Positions 27,186 to 35,461 of a stretch of 64,000 bases of DNA are shown here, piece after piece. The notes under the pieces were generated by a model that was not told the origin of the DNA, made no database searches, and saw only the letters and a list, made by a program, of their open reading frames with translations. The DNA is taken from positions 1-64,000 of the forward strand of contig SHZA01000004.1 in NCBI GenBank assembly GCA_009692515.1, written 5' to 3'. Positions within the stretch are counted from its first letter, which is position 1. Every line of letters begins with the position of its first letter. A program made the translations under genes and the position numbers. The stretch is from Bdellovibrionales bacterium (GTDB lineage: Bacteria; Bdellovibrionota; FAC87; UBA2466).

Positions 27186-27971
27186 TCAAAAAGTTCTTAA
27201 AAGGAGAATACAGTTTTGTCCCATCTCCTGCAGGAGATTGGACATAAAATCTAAAATTTCAGGTGCGAGTAAATATAGACCACAAAAGCCCAATAAAATG
27301 GTAACTGGAAAACTAAGCAACATCACATTGAGCTGAGGCATTAATCTTGAGAGCACCCCCATAACTAAATTGCAGGATAGGATCATCAGTGTGAATGGAG
27401 CTCCCATTTGAATAGCTAAGGCGAAAAGATTTCCCGATACATTTACAACTAGGTTAAAGGTTTCTATATTAGAGAAACTTTCGATCTGAAGTTTCTGAGT
27501 CGCTACATAACTCATCAAGAATAATTTCAATAGATGATGATGCATGTCGGTAGTAAATAATACTAAGAGTGCAAGCCAACTATGTAGAGGAACTAGCAGA
27601 GATTCGTTACTTTGATTTTGAGGATCGATAAGACCTGCGGTACCAAAACCCATTTGATATCCCACAATCTGTGCCGCTAGATGAATAGCCTCATAGGTAA
27701 TGTAACAAATAAATCCCATCAGGAGGCCTACACCCGACTCTTTCAAAACGAGAATAACTATGCCACCCCATGTTCCAGGAATGGCACCTACAGAGCTTTT
27801 TACGATCGGATAGAAGGCTAAGGAAAGAGAGAGACAAAGCAGAATTCTAATATTGACTGGAATTGTTTTATGGGAAAAGCCAGGAACCAGCATAAAAAAG
27901 CCAAGCACTCTCACAAAAACCGTAAACACGCCTAAATAGGCCATCCAGTCATTGGGATAGAGTGATGTCAT
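27186..27971 (-). CDS. fliR: Flagellar export gate protein FliR
   Basis: Integral-membrane member of the FliP5-Q4-R1 export gate. The 261 residues have about six hydrophobic segments and FliR features such as GFLMGFICYITYEAIHLAAQIVGYQMG near 80-105 and DPQNQS near 117. No good ribosome site precedes the ATG, so translation is probably coupled to fliQ, whose stop is five bases upstream. Confidence 0.94.
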   Translation of the reverse strand: MTSLYPNDWMAYLGVFTVFVRVLGFFMLVPGFSHKTIPVNIRILLCLSLSLAFYPIVKSSVGAIPGTWGGIVILVLKESGVGLLMGFICYITYEAIHLAAQIVGYQMGFGTAGLIDPQNQSNESLLVPLHSWLALLVLFTTDMHHHLLKLFLMSYVATQKLQIESFSNIETFNLVVNVSGNLFALAIQMGAPFTLMILSCNLVMGVLSRLMPQLNVMLLSFPVTILLGFCGLYLLAPEILDFMSNLLQEMGQNCILLLRTF

Positions 27972-27976
27972 TTTTT

Positions 27977-28246
27977 TTATCGAACCATAGTTGGAATGCT
28001 CTCATACAATTGAGTCGTAAAATCGACCAATAGATCAAGCATCCATGGAGAAAAAATAATTAAAGCTAAAAGCATCGCTGCCATTTTGGGAACTACCGCA
28101 AGAGTGGTCTCTGTAATCTGTGTCACGGCCTGCAACACATTCATCAACACACCCACCACTAGTCCAAATATTAAAAGTGGAGCCGCTAAAAGTACAGCCA
28201 GTCTCATGGCCTGCCTGGTGATATCTAAAATTTGTTCAGTTTGCAT
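27977..28246 (-). CDS. fliQ: Flagellar export gate protein FliQ
   Basis: Two-helix gate protein of 89 residues, the usual length. The pattern is ILDITRQAMRLAVLLAAPLL, VVGVLMNVLQAVTQI and TTLAVVPKMAAMLLALIIF, as in all FliQ/SctS proteins. It sits between fliP (3-base gap) and fliR (5-base gap). Confidence 0.95.
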   Translation of the reverse strand: MQTEQILDITRQAMRLAVLLAAPLLIFGLVVGVLMNVLQAVTQITETTLAVVPKMAAMLLALIIFSPWMLDLLVDFTTQLYESIPTMVR

Positions 28247-28249
28247 AAA

Positions 28250-28996
28250 TTACCCAAAGCTTTTGACTAGGGAAGTAATAATAAGTTGCCATCCATCCAC
28301 TAAAACAAAAAGGATTAATTTAAAGGGCAATGAAATAACCACCGGTGGCAACATCATCATACCCATCGCCATTAAAATACTGGCCACTACCATGTCTAGC
28401 ACCAGAAACGGAATATAGATCATAAACCCAATTAGAAATGCCGTTTTTAATTCAGATATCATAAAAGCCGGAATCAAAAGATAGGTCGGTACATCGGCTC
28501 GTTTCGAAGGCATCGCAATGTTAGATAGCTTTACAAACAACCCTAGATCCTTATCTCGGGTCTGTTTGAACATGAACTTTCTCATCGCACCCTCGGTATA
28601 GGAAAGGGCGTCCTGCTGAGTTATTTTATTATCAAGATAGGGAATCAGCGCCTCTTGGTGAATCCCTTTCCAAACGGGTGCCATAATAAATGTGGTTAGA
28701 AACAGGGAGAGTCCAATGATTAATTGATTAGGTGGCAGGACCTGAGTTCCAATCGCCTGTCGTAAAAAGGAAAGTACAATCACGATTCTAACAAATGAGG
28801 TCATCATGATCAGAAGCGAGGGTGCGAGGGACAAAATCGTTAGCATTGCCACGATCTTTAAAACCACTGCGACCTGCTCTGGATTATTCGCAGTTCCCAT
28901 CGACAACTGGAGTGGAGGCAATAAACCGCCGTCAGCTTTAGGAGCTGCATTAGCGACTGTGATAAATAGTTTTAAAAGGCAAAGTGAAAAGTTCAT
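28250..28996 (-). CDS. fliP: Flagellar export gate protein FliP
   Basis: Core protein of the export gate. The 248 residues begin with a cleavable signal (residues 1-18, ending ITVANAAP), as in many FliP proteins, then LTILSLAPSLLIMMTSFVRIVIVLSFLR, QVLPPNQLIIGLSLFLT and the C-terminal VDGWQLIITSLVKSF. It overlaps fliO by 4 bases (ATGA). Confidence 0.95.
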   Translation of the reverse strand: MNFSLCLLKLFITVANAAPKADGGLLPPLQLSMGTANNPEQVAVVLKIVAMLTILSLAPSLLIMMTSFVRIVIVLSFLRQAIGTQVLPPNQLIIGLSLFLTTFIMAPVWKGIHQEALIPYLDNKITQQDALSYTEGAMRKFMFKQTRDKDLGLFVKLSNIAMPSKRADVPTYLLIPAFMISELKTAFLIGFMIYIPFLVLDMVVASILMAMGMMMLPPVVISLPFKLILFVLVDGWQLIITSLVKSFG

Positions 28997-29802
28997 ACGG
29001 TGAAATTTTTCCCACTGATTTGTTCTTCGATGGCTTCATGAAAGGTGTTTTGTTCAAATTTATTTTCCTCTTCATACTGCTTCTGCAGTTTAGGAAGAGC
29101 CGATAAATAGGTGATCTGATTTTGCGTGACCCCTAACAGAACAAATTCAGATCCTACCTTAACAAGAGCCACCCCACTTTTAGTGCCTCCTACCGGAACA
29201 TAGCTCAATTGTTCAATAAGATATTTTCGACTTCCACCCCAATTGCCTTTGGCCTTAGCAAATTTCACCACAAAAAAGGTTGCGATTCCAGCGCCTACGA
29301 CCACAAGTAAAAACAGGGTCAATTGAAACCATTGAAATCCGCGCTCCTCTTTTTTCACCTCTTTGCCAATATCTTTAAGAGGCATCTGTTCCTCTTTCAG
29401 AAGATCTAAAGTGGAACTACCCACTCGTGGATAATCTAATTTAAAGGAAAATCCGTCAGCACCTTCCGCTAATTGTATTCTGTTTTTTAGAGCCTCTAGT
29501 GATCCATTAATAACGATCAGGGCCTTCACCGTTTTGTTTCCCGCTTCATAAAGACTCACTCTGTGAATGAGTGCATGCGGTGAGCTCACATCTAATTTTC
29601 CTTGCAGTTGTGAACTCAAGTTTGAATTCGTAAAGGAGAGTTCAATTGAATTATCGATCACTTTATACGTAGGAGTTGAGATCCTTCCTCCAACTCCCAT
29701 AAACTGCACATGGGCTTGATTATCCCCGGTCACCTTTACGGAGGTGATCTCAGCTCCAAAAGCACCTATTCCTAATAAAAATATCAAACTTAATAATTTC
29801 AC
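28993..29802 (-). CDS. fliO: Flagellar assembly protein FliO with a large N-terminal export domain
   Basis: Assembly chaperone for the FliP ring. The protein is 269 residues, roughly twice the length of enteric FliO. It starts with a signal peptide (ending IGAFGAE). Residues about 17-135 form a beta-rich periplasmic domain (ITSVKVTGDNQAHVQF ... YKVIDNSIELSFTNS ... HALIHRVSLYE) that resembles an AMIN domain. A membrane helix lies at about 165-188, followed by the short cytoplasmic FliO core, EQLSYVPVGGTKSGVALVKVGSEFVLLGVT. Its start overlaps the fliN stop and its stop overlaps the fliP start. The FliO call is firm from place and core; the AMIN call is inference. Confidence 0.85.
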   Translation of the reverse strand: MKLLSLIFLLGIGAFGAEITSVKVTGDNQAHVQFMGVGGRISTPTYKVIDNSIELSFTNSNLSSQLQGKLDVSSPHALIHRVSLYEAGNKTVKALIVINGSLEALKNRIQLAEGADGFSFKLDYPRVGSSTLDLLKEEQMPLKDIGKEVKKEERGFQWFQLTLFLLVVVGAGIATFFVVKFAKAKGNWGGSRKYLIEQLSYVPVGGTKSGVALVKVGSEFVLLGVTQNQITYLSALPKLQKQYEEENKFEQNTFHEAIEEQISGKNFTV

Positions 29803-30176
29803 GAAGGATCTCCTAATTGTCGAATTCTTTGAGCATGACTTACAATATCGGTTAATCGAATCCCAAATTTCTCATTAACTACGATCACCTCGCCCTTGGC
29901 GACGACCTTATCGTTCACTAAAACCTCAAGAGGTTCACCCGCAATTTTACTTAGTTCGATGACACTCCCCTTATGGAGTTTCAAAAGATCTTGAACTAAT
30001 ATTTTTGTCCTACCTAATTCCACACTCACCTTTAGAGGAATGTCTAGAATAAGATCAAGTGAATGACTTTCTTCATTATCCTCCGCATTGACATGTAGTT
30101 TTAATTCGGGTTGGGCTACCAAAGGCTCTTTATTTTCAGGAATTTCCGATTTTGGTTTTGCACTTTCATTTGCCAT
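29799..30176 (-). CDS. fliN: Flagellar motor switch protein FliN
   Basis: C-ring protein forming the bottom of the switch. It is 125 residues from the ATG at 30176, which follows GGAG at a good distance; a longer frame from 30194 has no ribosome site. Residues 1-45 are charged linker; the SpoA domain runs from about 46 (LDLILDIPLKVSVELGRT, then LLKLHKGSVIELSKIAGEPLEVLVND) to 118. The start lies inside the last codons of fliM (11-base overlap). Confidence 0.95.
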   Translation of the reverse strand: MANESAKPKSEIPENKEPLVAQPELKLHVNAEDNEESHSLDLILDIPLKVSVELGRTKILVQDLLKLHKGSVIELSKIAGEPLEVLVNDKVVAKGEVIVVNEKFGIRLTDIVSHAQRIRQLGDPS

Positions 30177-31188
30177 TTTTTGAGTCTCCTTCATTATTGG
30201 ACAAATCTTTTGTTAATCTGACAGCATTATTCCCGCGAAATACGCCCATCATCCCTTTAAATTTTGGAACCTCTTGGATATAAACAGGAATGGCCGAAAC
30301 TGCGTCCTGTCCGAGGATTAAAATATCCCCCTTTTTAAGTTTTCGAATGTCTCTAAGAGTTTTGTCAGTTTGTCCTAACACTCCTCGAATATCGAAATCC
30401 ATATTCATTAGCTCTTTATGCCAATGCTCTTTCCAAAGAGTCTCCTCTCCAGGAATTTGCCCTGTGAGATTAATACTTAAAGCATGTTGAATGCTATCTA
30501 GCGGATGCAACTGGACCACAAGATCAAAAGAACCTCTTAAACTGTCAATTTCCACATCACAGGTGACCACTACAATGGAGTCGGTCGGTTGAATAGCGCC
30601 AATAAAAAATGGGTTACTTTCCGCTCTGATATAGTTCAACTTTAACGGGTAATTTAAGCTCCAAGCTCGCTCAAGATCCTTCACTGCGAAACTCACAAAC
30701 TTTTTCATCATGGCATTTTCTATCGCAGTGAACGATTCCTCCGCTTTAGCTTTGGTATAAGGCCGATCGGCTCCTCCATAATAGGCATCGACTAAGGAAT
30801 ACATATAAGAAGCACCAGCCACCAATAGCATACTGCCTTTTAAATCCGCCACCTCAATCAAACTAAAATTTACCGGACGAGATACCCTTGAAAGATACTC
30901 GCCAAACTTAATAAATTCCGTATTTTTAATTTTTACCGATACGTTCTTTTTCAGATGCGTATGTAAGGACATGCGAAATAGGCCGGCAAAGCGCTCGTGA
31001 ATTCCACTGAGAGCCACTAGTTTACCCCGAATAACCCTTTCCTCAGACGCAAGATCATAAAGGGCAATCTTTTTTGATGTGCTTTTGCCCGGACTGCTCG
31101 CAGTTTTTTCGGTGACAGCATCTACTTTGCCATCGGTTACCGCGCTCAAAAGTGCATCTATTTCATTTTGTGATAAAACTTCAGCCAT
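30166..31188 (-). CDS. fliM: Flagellar motor switch protein FliM
   Basis: Switch protein that binds phospho-CheY and sets rotation direction. The 340 residues begin with the CheY-binding peptide LSQNEIDALLSAV (residues 5-17), a basic linker, the middle domain (IHERFAGLFRMSLHTHLKK near 62, GGADRPY near 138), and a C-terminal SpoA domain with LRDIRKLKKGDILILG near 280. It starts 11 bases after fliL. Confidence 0.96.
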   Translation of the reverse strand: MAEVLSQNEIDALLSAVTDGKVDAVTEKTASSPGKSTSKKIALYDLASEERVIRGKLVALSGIHERFAGLFRMSLHTHLKKNVSVKIKNTEFIKFGEYLSRVSRPVNFSLIEVADLKGSMLLVAGASYMYSLVDAYYGGADRPYTKAKAEESFTAIENAMMKKFVSFAVKDLERAWSLNYPLKLNYIRAESNPFFIGAIQPTDSIVVVTCDVEIDSLRGSFDLVVQLHPLDSIQHALSINLTGQIPGEETLWKEHWHKELMNMDFDIRGVLGQTDKTLRDIRKLKKGDILILGQDAVSAIPVYIQEVPKFKGMMGVFRGNNAVRLTKDLSNNEGDSKNGK

Positions 31189-31199
31189 AGCTTTTTACC

Positions 31200-31880
31200 T
31201 TAATTAAAGTGAAATTGAGTAAAGTAAATTTCTTTGATTCGCCCAGTGACTAAAAGACTATTTAAGGATTTTAGTATTTCTGATCGTAATGTTCTAATCC
31301 CATTCGGCTCTTTCAACTCCTTATAACTTTTACTGGAAAGAAGAACGATAATCGCATCTCTTAAGGCGGCTCGTTTTTTGGTAACCTCCTCCTCTACAGA
31401 GGCCTCACTTAATTCCAGTTCTAATTGAGTTTGCAAAAACTTAGCGCCTTGATCACTGGTGATATTCACTAAAAAACTATCTAGCGGATATAAAGTGCCT
31501 TGAGGGGCAGCCAGTAATTCTTTTCCTAGTAGTTTAGCCTCTAGACCTCTCTTTTTTTCTCGACTCGTTTCACGATCTTTTTCTTCGGCATTGGCAGCTT
31601 CAATAAGAGTGGTTGTTTTTTCTTGAACCTCTTTTATTTTTAGAGACATGCTATTTACGAATAGACTAATCGCAACAAGCATTGCTACGTTTAAAACAGA
31701 GGCTACCAAGATAGAAATATTAAGAATATCTCGTTTGGGTTTACTAACCGTATCGGTCACAGGCTCTTTACCCACCGCAGCTAACTTAGGCTTCTCTTTG
31801 CCTCCGGGTGCAGTCGTTCCGCCCTTCTCGTTAACCTTCTTTGACTCAGGTTCTTTTTTCTCAGCAGAAGCTTCGGCCAT
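31200..31880 (-). CDS. fliL: Flagellar basal-body-associated protein FliL
   Basis: Single-span inner-membrane protein that stabilises stators. The 226 residues have a long, basic, proline- and lysine-rich cytoplasmic part (1-50), a membrane helix (about 52-74), a charged coiled-coil stretch (about 78-112), and the periplasmic FliL domain from about 125 (GTLYPLDSFLVNITSD ... LRDAIIVLLSSKSYKEL ... IKEIYFTQFHFN). The ATG follows AGGGGGATTAA, an excellent ribosome site. It is the first gene of the flagellar operon as it now stands; an insertion element begins 145 bases upstream. Confidence 0.92.
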   Translation of the reverse strand: MAEASAEKKEPESKKVNEKGGTTAPGGKEKPKLAAVGKEPVTDTVSKPKRDILNISILVASVLNVAMLVAISLFVNSMSLKIKEVQEKTTTLIEAANAEEKDRETSREKKRGLEAKLLGKELLAAPQGTLYPLDSFLVNITSDQGAKFLQTQLELELSEASVEEEVTKKRAALRDAIIVLLSSKSYKELKEPNGIRTLRSEILKSLNSLLVTGRIKEIYFTQFHFN

Positions 31881-32024
31881 TTAATCCCCCTAATATTTTT
31901 TTGGTGACATGCCACTCCAGTGCAACAGAGGTGCCAGGATAAATACTAATTTGAAGGGGGAAAAAAAGAATGGGTGTCAGAGCTACAAAAGAGGCGTCAT
32001 AGAATTGACGAAAGAGATAGATTC

Positions 32025-33297
32025 AATACCTGATCCCTTTAGCTGGGTTAATTCTGATTGAAAAGGGGCGGAGGCGGAGTGGGAAGGATGGAGTGAGTTT
32101 GCTAGGAACGGTGGAGGCATAAGTTATCCTAAAGAAGCTACCCTAAGACAGTTGCCAATGGGTCGTATTACAAATATTTCCTTTCTCGATGGGAGAGAGA
32201 AGAGAGAAATACAGCTGCCCGAACCACAACTGTAAGCAGTACGGGACCAAATCGGGTCATTTTTATCGACGAGAAGGCCAGTTCATTACCCAGTGGAACC
32301 ACCAGCCTGTGCCAAGATACGTCTGCAAAGAATGCGGGAAAAAGTTTTCTAGTCACAGCTTTCGCAGCACCTACCAGCAGAAAAAACCGCATCTAAATAG
32401 AGTGATCTACGAGCTTTACTGCTCCGGAATGACGCAAAGAAGAATCGCAAAACAACTAAGGTGTAACTTAAAAACGGTGGTGCGGAAATTTTTATTCATG
32501 GCGGCCGAAGCGCGCTTGGCGCATGAGGCATTTCTAAAGCGGAAGGCCTTTTCTATGAGTGAGATTCAGTTTGATGAGATGGAGAGCTTCGAGCATACGA
32601 GATTAAAGCCGTTGAGTCTTGCGCTAGCGGTGAGTGGGGATGGGAGGCATATTTTGGATGCCCGGATTGGGGTGTTAAATTATAAGGGGCGGCTGGCGGG
32701 GCTTGCGAGGAGGCGGTACGGATTGAGGAAAGACACTAGCCGGGAAGCTAGAGCCGGCGTATGGAAAACGGCTCTGGATATGGCGGCGCCGTCTGGGGTG
32801 AAGATTATTACCGACGCTAAACCGCAATACGCGACTGAAATAGCTCGGCGCTTTAAGGACTATAAAAATTATCACCACCTGGCGGTACCCAATCGCAGAA
32901 ATCTGCTTCAGTATGCGCAAAATCCCCTGCGCCGAAAAAATAGTAACGACCCCCTTTTTTGGTTAAACCATGTGGCAGCAAGACTTCGCCATGATCTTTC
33001 TCGGATGATGAGAAAGGTATGGACGACAACGAAACGCAAAGACCGCTTGGAGGCGCATCTCTCACTTTTTCTGGCCTATTATAATGGGTACGTTATTTAG
33101 GGGGCTCTCGTTCGGTGGGGGCGTTGTTTTTTTTGTGTTGCCGCAGAAATTTCTGCACTAATTTAGATAAAAAACTTAAATAGGATTATTTCTAAAAACC
33201 GGAGTTTCCTTATAGGGGGCGATTCTCACTCCACCCTTCTCACTCCGCCTCCGCCCCTTTTTAATCAGAATTAACCCAGCTAAAGGGATCAGGTATT
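32025..33297 (+). mobile_element. Insertion element with 73-bp terminal inverted repeats
   Basis: A 1273-base element with one transposase gene. The left end (32025-32097) and right end (33225-33297) are inverted copies of 73 bases with three mismatches by eye; the outermost bases are AATACC / GGTATT. The repeats contain a GGGGCGGAGGCGGAG block, unlike the AT-rich surroundings. I could not find a convincing target duplication next to the ends. Inside, 33143-33156 is a perfect palindrome GCAGAAATTTCTGC between the gene and the right end. The right end supplies the first two bases of the stop codon (read on plus, TT of TTA) of the neighbouring FliL-like gene. Confidence 0.88.
32189..33100 (+). 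CDS. Transposase, IS1-like with zinc-binding N terminus
   Basis: A 303-residue transposase. The N-terminal zinc-binding region has CPNHNC near residue 10 and CKECGKKF near 45, followed by a helix-turn-helix (SGMTQRRIAKQLRCNLKTVVRKF). The catalytic part has a first acidic motif IQFDEMESF near 127 and a second IITDAKPQY near 205. The C-terminal HVAARLRHDLSRMMRKVW resembles the last conserved block of IS1-type enzymes; I cannot assign the third catalytic residue by eye. The frame is open and looks intact. It is richer in G and C than its neighbours, a sign of foreign origin. Confidence 0.82.
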   Translation: MGERREKYSCPNHNCKQYGTKSGHFYRREGQFITQWNHQPVPRYVCKECGKKFSSHSFRSTYQQKKPHLNRVIYELYCSGMTQRRIAKQLRCNLKTVVRKFLFMAAEARLAHEAFLKRKAFSMSEIQFDEMESFEHTRLKPLSLALAVSGDGRHILDARIGVLNYKGRLAGLARRRYGLRKDTSREARAGVWKTALDMAAPSGVKIITDAKPQYATEIARRFKDYKNYHHLAVPNRRNLLQYAQNPLRRKNSNDPLFWLNHVAARLRHDLSRMMRKVWTTTKRKDRLEAHLSLFLAYYNGYVI

Positions 33298-33823
33298 AGT
33301 TCATAAACCAATCTTGAATCACAACTCCCTTGGGAGCCATCACCGCAAACTTTTTTTCTAACTCTTTAGTAATTTTATTTTTGAATCTTAAAAAGCCCTT
33401 CTCTGCTTCAGGATAAAGAAAATCCTCAATATAAAAATCGCTACTCACCTCAAAAACAATATCTAAAACTTTAGCGTGATTAAGCAGAAGATTTTTATTG
33501 CAAGCTTCATCAGGGCAATGAAATACCAAGGAAAATTGTGCGTGACTCAGCCGATGGTCCTTTTTATCCATGAATCCCACACTCATTCCAGTGATCTCAT
33601 AGTTTTTGTGGGAACCCATTTCATGAGAGATAGCGGCCGGCTCTCTGGGCACATCGACTAAAACATCGACCGTGGTCGGTCCTTTATAACATTGCCACAA
33701 AGTAGCAGCTGAAAACAAAGTTAAAGTCACGATAAGACTGGCTGAAAAAAAGAGGAGACCCAGCTTTATTTTAGTCCTACGAGAGGCAAAATTAATAAAA
33801 TTAAATAAACTAGAATCTCGCAT
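33296..33823 (-). CDS. FliL-like single-span membrane protein
   Basis: A 175-residue protein with one membrane helix (about 20-43) and a periplasmic domain. The C-terminal half follows the FliL plan: a beta strand (AQFSLVFHC), a long region LLNHAKVLDIVFEVSSDFY, an acidic-glycine turn (PEAEKGFLRFKNKITKELEKKF) and a terminal strand VVIQDWFMN, comparable with FTQFHFN of fliL 1.5 kb away. I infer a FliL paralogue or a distant FliL-family member. The last base pairs of its stop codon come from the right end of the insertion element, so its C terminus may have been changed slightly. It follows a secreted-protein gene by nine bases. Confidence 0.6.
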   Translation of the reverse strand: MRDSSLFNFINFASRRTKIKLGLLFFSASLIVTLTLFSAATLWQCYKGPTTVDVLVDVPREPAAISHEMGSHKNYEITGMSVGFMDKKDHRLSHAQFSLVFHCPDEACNKNLLLNHAKVLDIVFEVSSDFYIEDFLYPEAEKGFLRFKNKITKELEKKFAVMAPKGVVIQDWFMN

Positions 33824-33832
33824 AGAAGGAAA

Positions 33833-34435
33833 TTATAACCCTCTTTGGTCCTTCAGGCTATTTATGTAATCACTAAGATATTGATTCATCCAATTACCCA
33901 AACAGGTTTGCCAAATATAAGTAAAAGAGCTGTTTAAAGAATCACCCACAAACTTTTCAAACCACTCAGGAGCGTATTTTCCCAAATGAACTCCGCGCAA
34001 ATTCAAATAATAAACTTTAACGGTGAGAGCAGAAAAGTTATCAGGCACATGCACCTTCGAGCGAACTTCAATTTTATCTACTCCGATCCCTAGCCACCCT
34101 GTTACATTCTGACATGTTGAATAATCCCCCAGGTATTCTCCCTCAACCTTTGCATGGGCGTTAGTTAAACTACCATAGACATCCATTTCATTATCGACGC
34201 CTAAATTCATCTCAACCTTATCTAGATAACCCCTAGTTCCAATTCGAAAGGAGTAAAAACTGCGACACAGATTACCGGTAAAATTTTTGCCACCAAACCA
34301 ATGACCTTCAAGTAATTTATTGTCCTTAAGAAAATCTCCAGCCATTTGGGAAGCATCTAAGGAGATGGCCTGGGCAGATAGAAGATTAAAAAACAAGGAT
34401 AAAACTAACAGCTGAACCAGTTGATAACTCTTCAT
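33833..34435 (-). CDS. Secreted protein of unknown function
   Basis: About 200 residues from the ATG at 34435, chosen because GGGGAG lies just upstream and a clean signal peptide follows (MKSYQLVQLL, hydrophobic core, ending SAQA). The mature protein has four cysteines and alternates short beta strands, such as YSFRIGTRGYLDKVEMNLG and KIEVRSKVHVPDNF, with a helical C terminus (SSFTYIWQTCLGNWMNQYL). I do not recognise a family. It is followed by the FliL-like gene nine bases on, so a periplasmic role tied to the motor is possible but unproven. Confidence 0.55.
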   Translation of the reverse strand: MKSYQLVQLLVLSLFFNLLSAQAISLDASQMAGDFLKDNKLLEGHWFGGKNFTGNLCRSFYSFRIGTRGYLDKVEMNLGVDNEMDVYGSLTNAHAKVEGEYLGDYSTCQNVTGWLGIGVDKIEVRSKVHVPDNFSALTVKVYYLNLRGVHLGKYAPEWFEKFVGDSLNSSFTYIWQTCLGNWMNQYLSDYINSLKDQRGL

Positions 34436-34550
34436 GTCACTCCCCTTTAACTTTTCCAAAGAGGCCAACAATACCTAAAATACACATATCAAGTCAATCT
34501 GAAGGCTATTTTTTCTTACTATAAATTAAGTTAATATTTTAAATAGGTTA

Positions 34551-34572
34551 GCCGCACCACTAAGGATGCGGC
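34551..34572 (-). terminator. Hairpin after the small HTH gene
   Basis: GCCGCA and TGCGGC form a perfect six-base stem with a ten-base loop, located 12-33 bases after the stop of the HTH gene on the minus strand. The following bases (TAACCTATTT) are only moderately T-rich, so terminator efficiency is uncertain. Confidence 0.5.
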
Positions 34573-34583
34573 CCCTAGAAAAT

Positions 34584-34814
34584 CTAAAATAACGGCTTAA
34601 AAACGGGATCGGCAATCGCCATGGGTTCGGTGGTAAGTACCCTAGCTAAACTCTGAAGATGGACCTCTCTAACCGTATTGATACTACCTGTCAGCCATCT
34701 TCGCAGGGTTGTTTTGTGAACCCCTGCCACTTCAGCTACCCAATAGTTCTTTAGCTCTTGGGCCTTGATCAGGCGAATGATTTCATCGGTTTTTAATTTA
34801 TAGACAGTTTTCAT
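34584..34814 (-). CDS. Small helix-turn-helix regulator
   Basis: A 76-residue protein. Residues about 20-55 (LKNYWVAEVAGVHKTTLRRWLTGSI) fit a lambda-repressor/Cro-type helix-turn-helix: a helix, the turn at GVHK, and a recognition helix TTLRRWL. The ATG follows AAGGAGTCATT, a strong ribosome site, so this short gene is likely real. A hairpin follows it. Targets are unknown; it stands alone between a pilin-like gene and secreted-protein genes. Confidence 0.65.
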   Translation of the reverse strand: MKTVYKLKTDEIIRLIKAQELKNYWVAEVAGVHKTTLRRWLTGSINTVREVHLQSLARVLTTEPMAIADPVFKPLF

Positions 34815-34937
34815 AATGACTCCTTTATCGGTTTAAAAGGAGTCAAGACCTGCAAGGGAAGGCCAATCTTAGATGAGCTTAATTCTATTTCGACAGGACT
34901 TAAAAAGAGAGCATTAGCTCCAATAACAAAATCTTTT

Positions 34938-35459
34938 TTATAAATTATTTTCGGTGATCGTATCGCTATTCAAATTGGAGTTGGCCCAAACTTCTCCAGT
35001 ACCTTCCAAGTAACACCAGCCCTGATTTTTTTCAGTGGGGTGCAGAGTTCCCTTAGGTCCCGAACAATTTAAAATCCGATTAAAACTTGTCCCCGGAAGG
35101 GTAGCTTCGGTCCAAGGATTTTTGGGAATTCCATTGGGGACTTCGATAATTTTATTTCCATTTAATACGAAATGAATGGGTAAAAAAGAGTTGGCCTGAA
35201 GCTCTTCAAAGGTAGGATACTTCGGGGAGGTTTGGGTAGGATCCTCCTTTAATTCAATAGAGGCAGCGGCAATAACGATCGCCGACCTTAAAATTCCCAA
35301 GGCAGCTTCGGCACTAGCATTTTTAGCCGCTTTTCTATAGTCGATAAAATTAGGTATCGCAATGGCCGCTAAAATAACTAAAAGTAAAACTACCATTACA
35401 AGTTCTACAAGAGTAAACCCTTTATTTTTGAATTCTGGGGGAAAAAAAGATTTTGTCAT
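34938..35459 (-). CDS. Type IV pilin-like / pseudopilin protein
   Basis: A 173-residue class III signal protein. The leader MTKSFFPPEFKNKG ends in glycine before FTLVELVMVVLLLVILAAIAIPNF, the prepilin-peptidase site and N-terminal helix with Glu at +5. The globular part has two cysteines near the C terminus (NCSGPKG and GWCYLEG) that may form the pilin-type disulfide loop. It is either a minor or major pilin or a type II secretion pseudopilin; no pilus machinery lies beside it. The ribosome site AGGAA lies inside a small inverted repeat (35462-35475). Confidence 0.82.
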   Translation of the reverse strand: MTKSFFPPEFKNKGFTLVELVMVVLLLVILAAIAIPNFIDYRKAAKNASAEAALGILRSAIVIAAASIELKEDPTQTSPKYPTFEELQANSFLPIHFVLNGNKIIEVPNGIPKNPWTEATLPGTSFNRILNCSGPKGTLHPTEKNQGWCYLEGTGEVWANSNLNSDTITENNL

Positions 35460-35461
35460 AT

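Noticed and set aside
32168-32392. Antisense open frame over the transposase N terminus
   Set aside because: No supporting ribosome site or family pattern; the sense frame is a clear transposase.
32015-33305. Target-site duplication at the insertion element
   Set aside because: Bases before 32025 (AGATTC) and after 33297 (AGTTCA) are only loosely alike; no clean 8-9 base repeat could be aligned.
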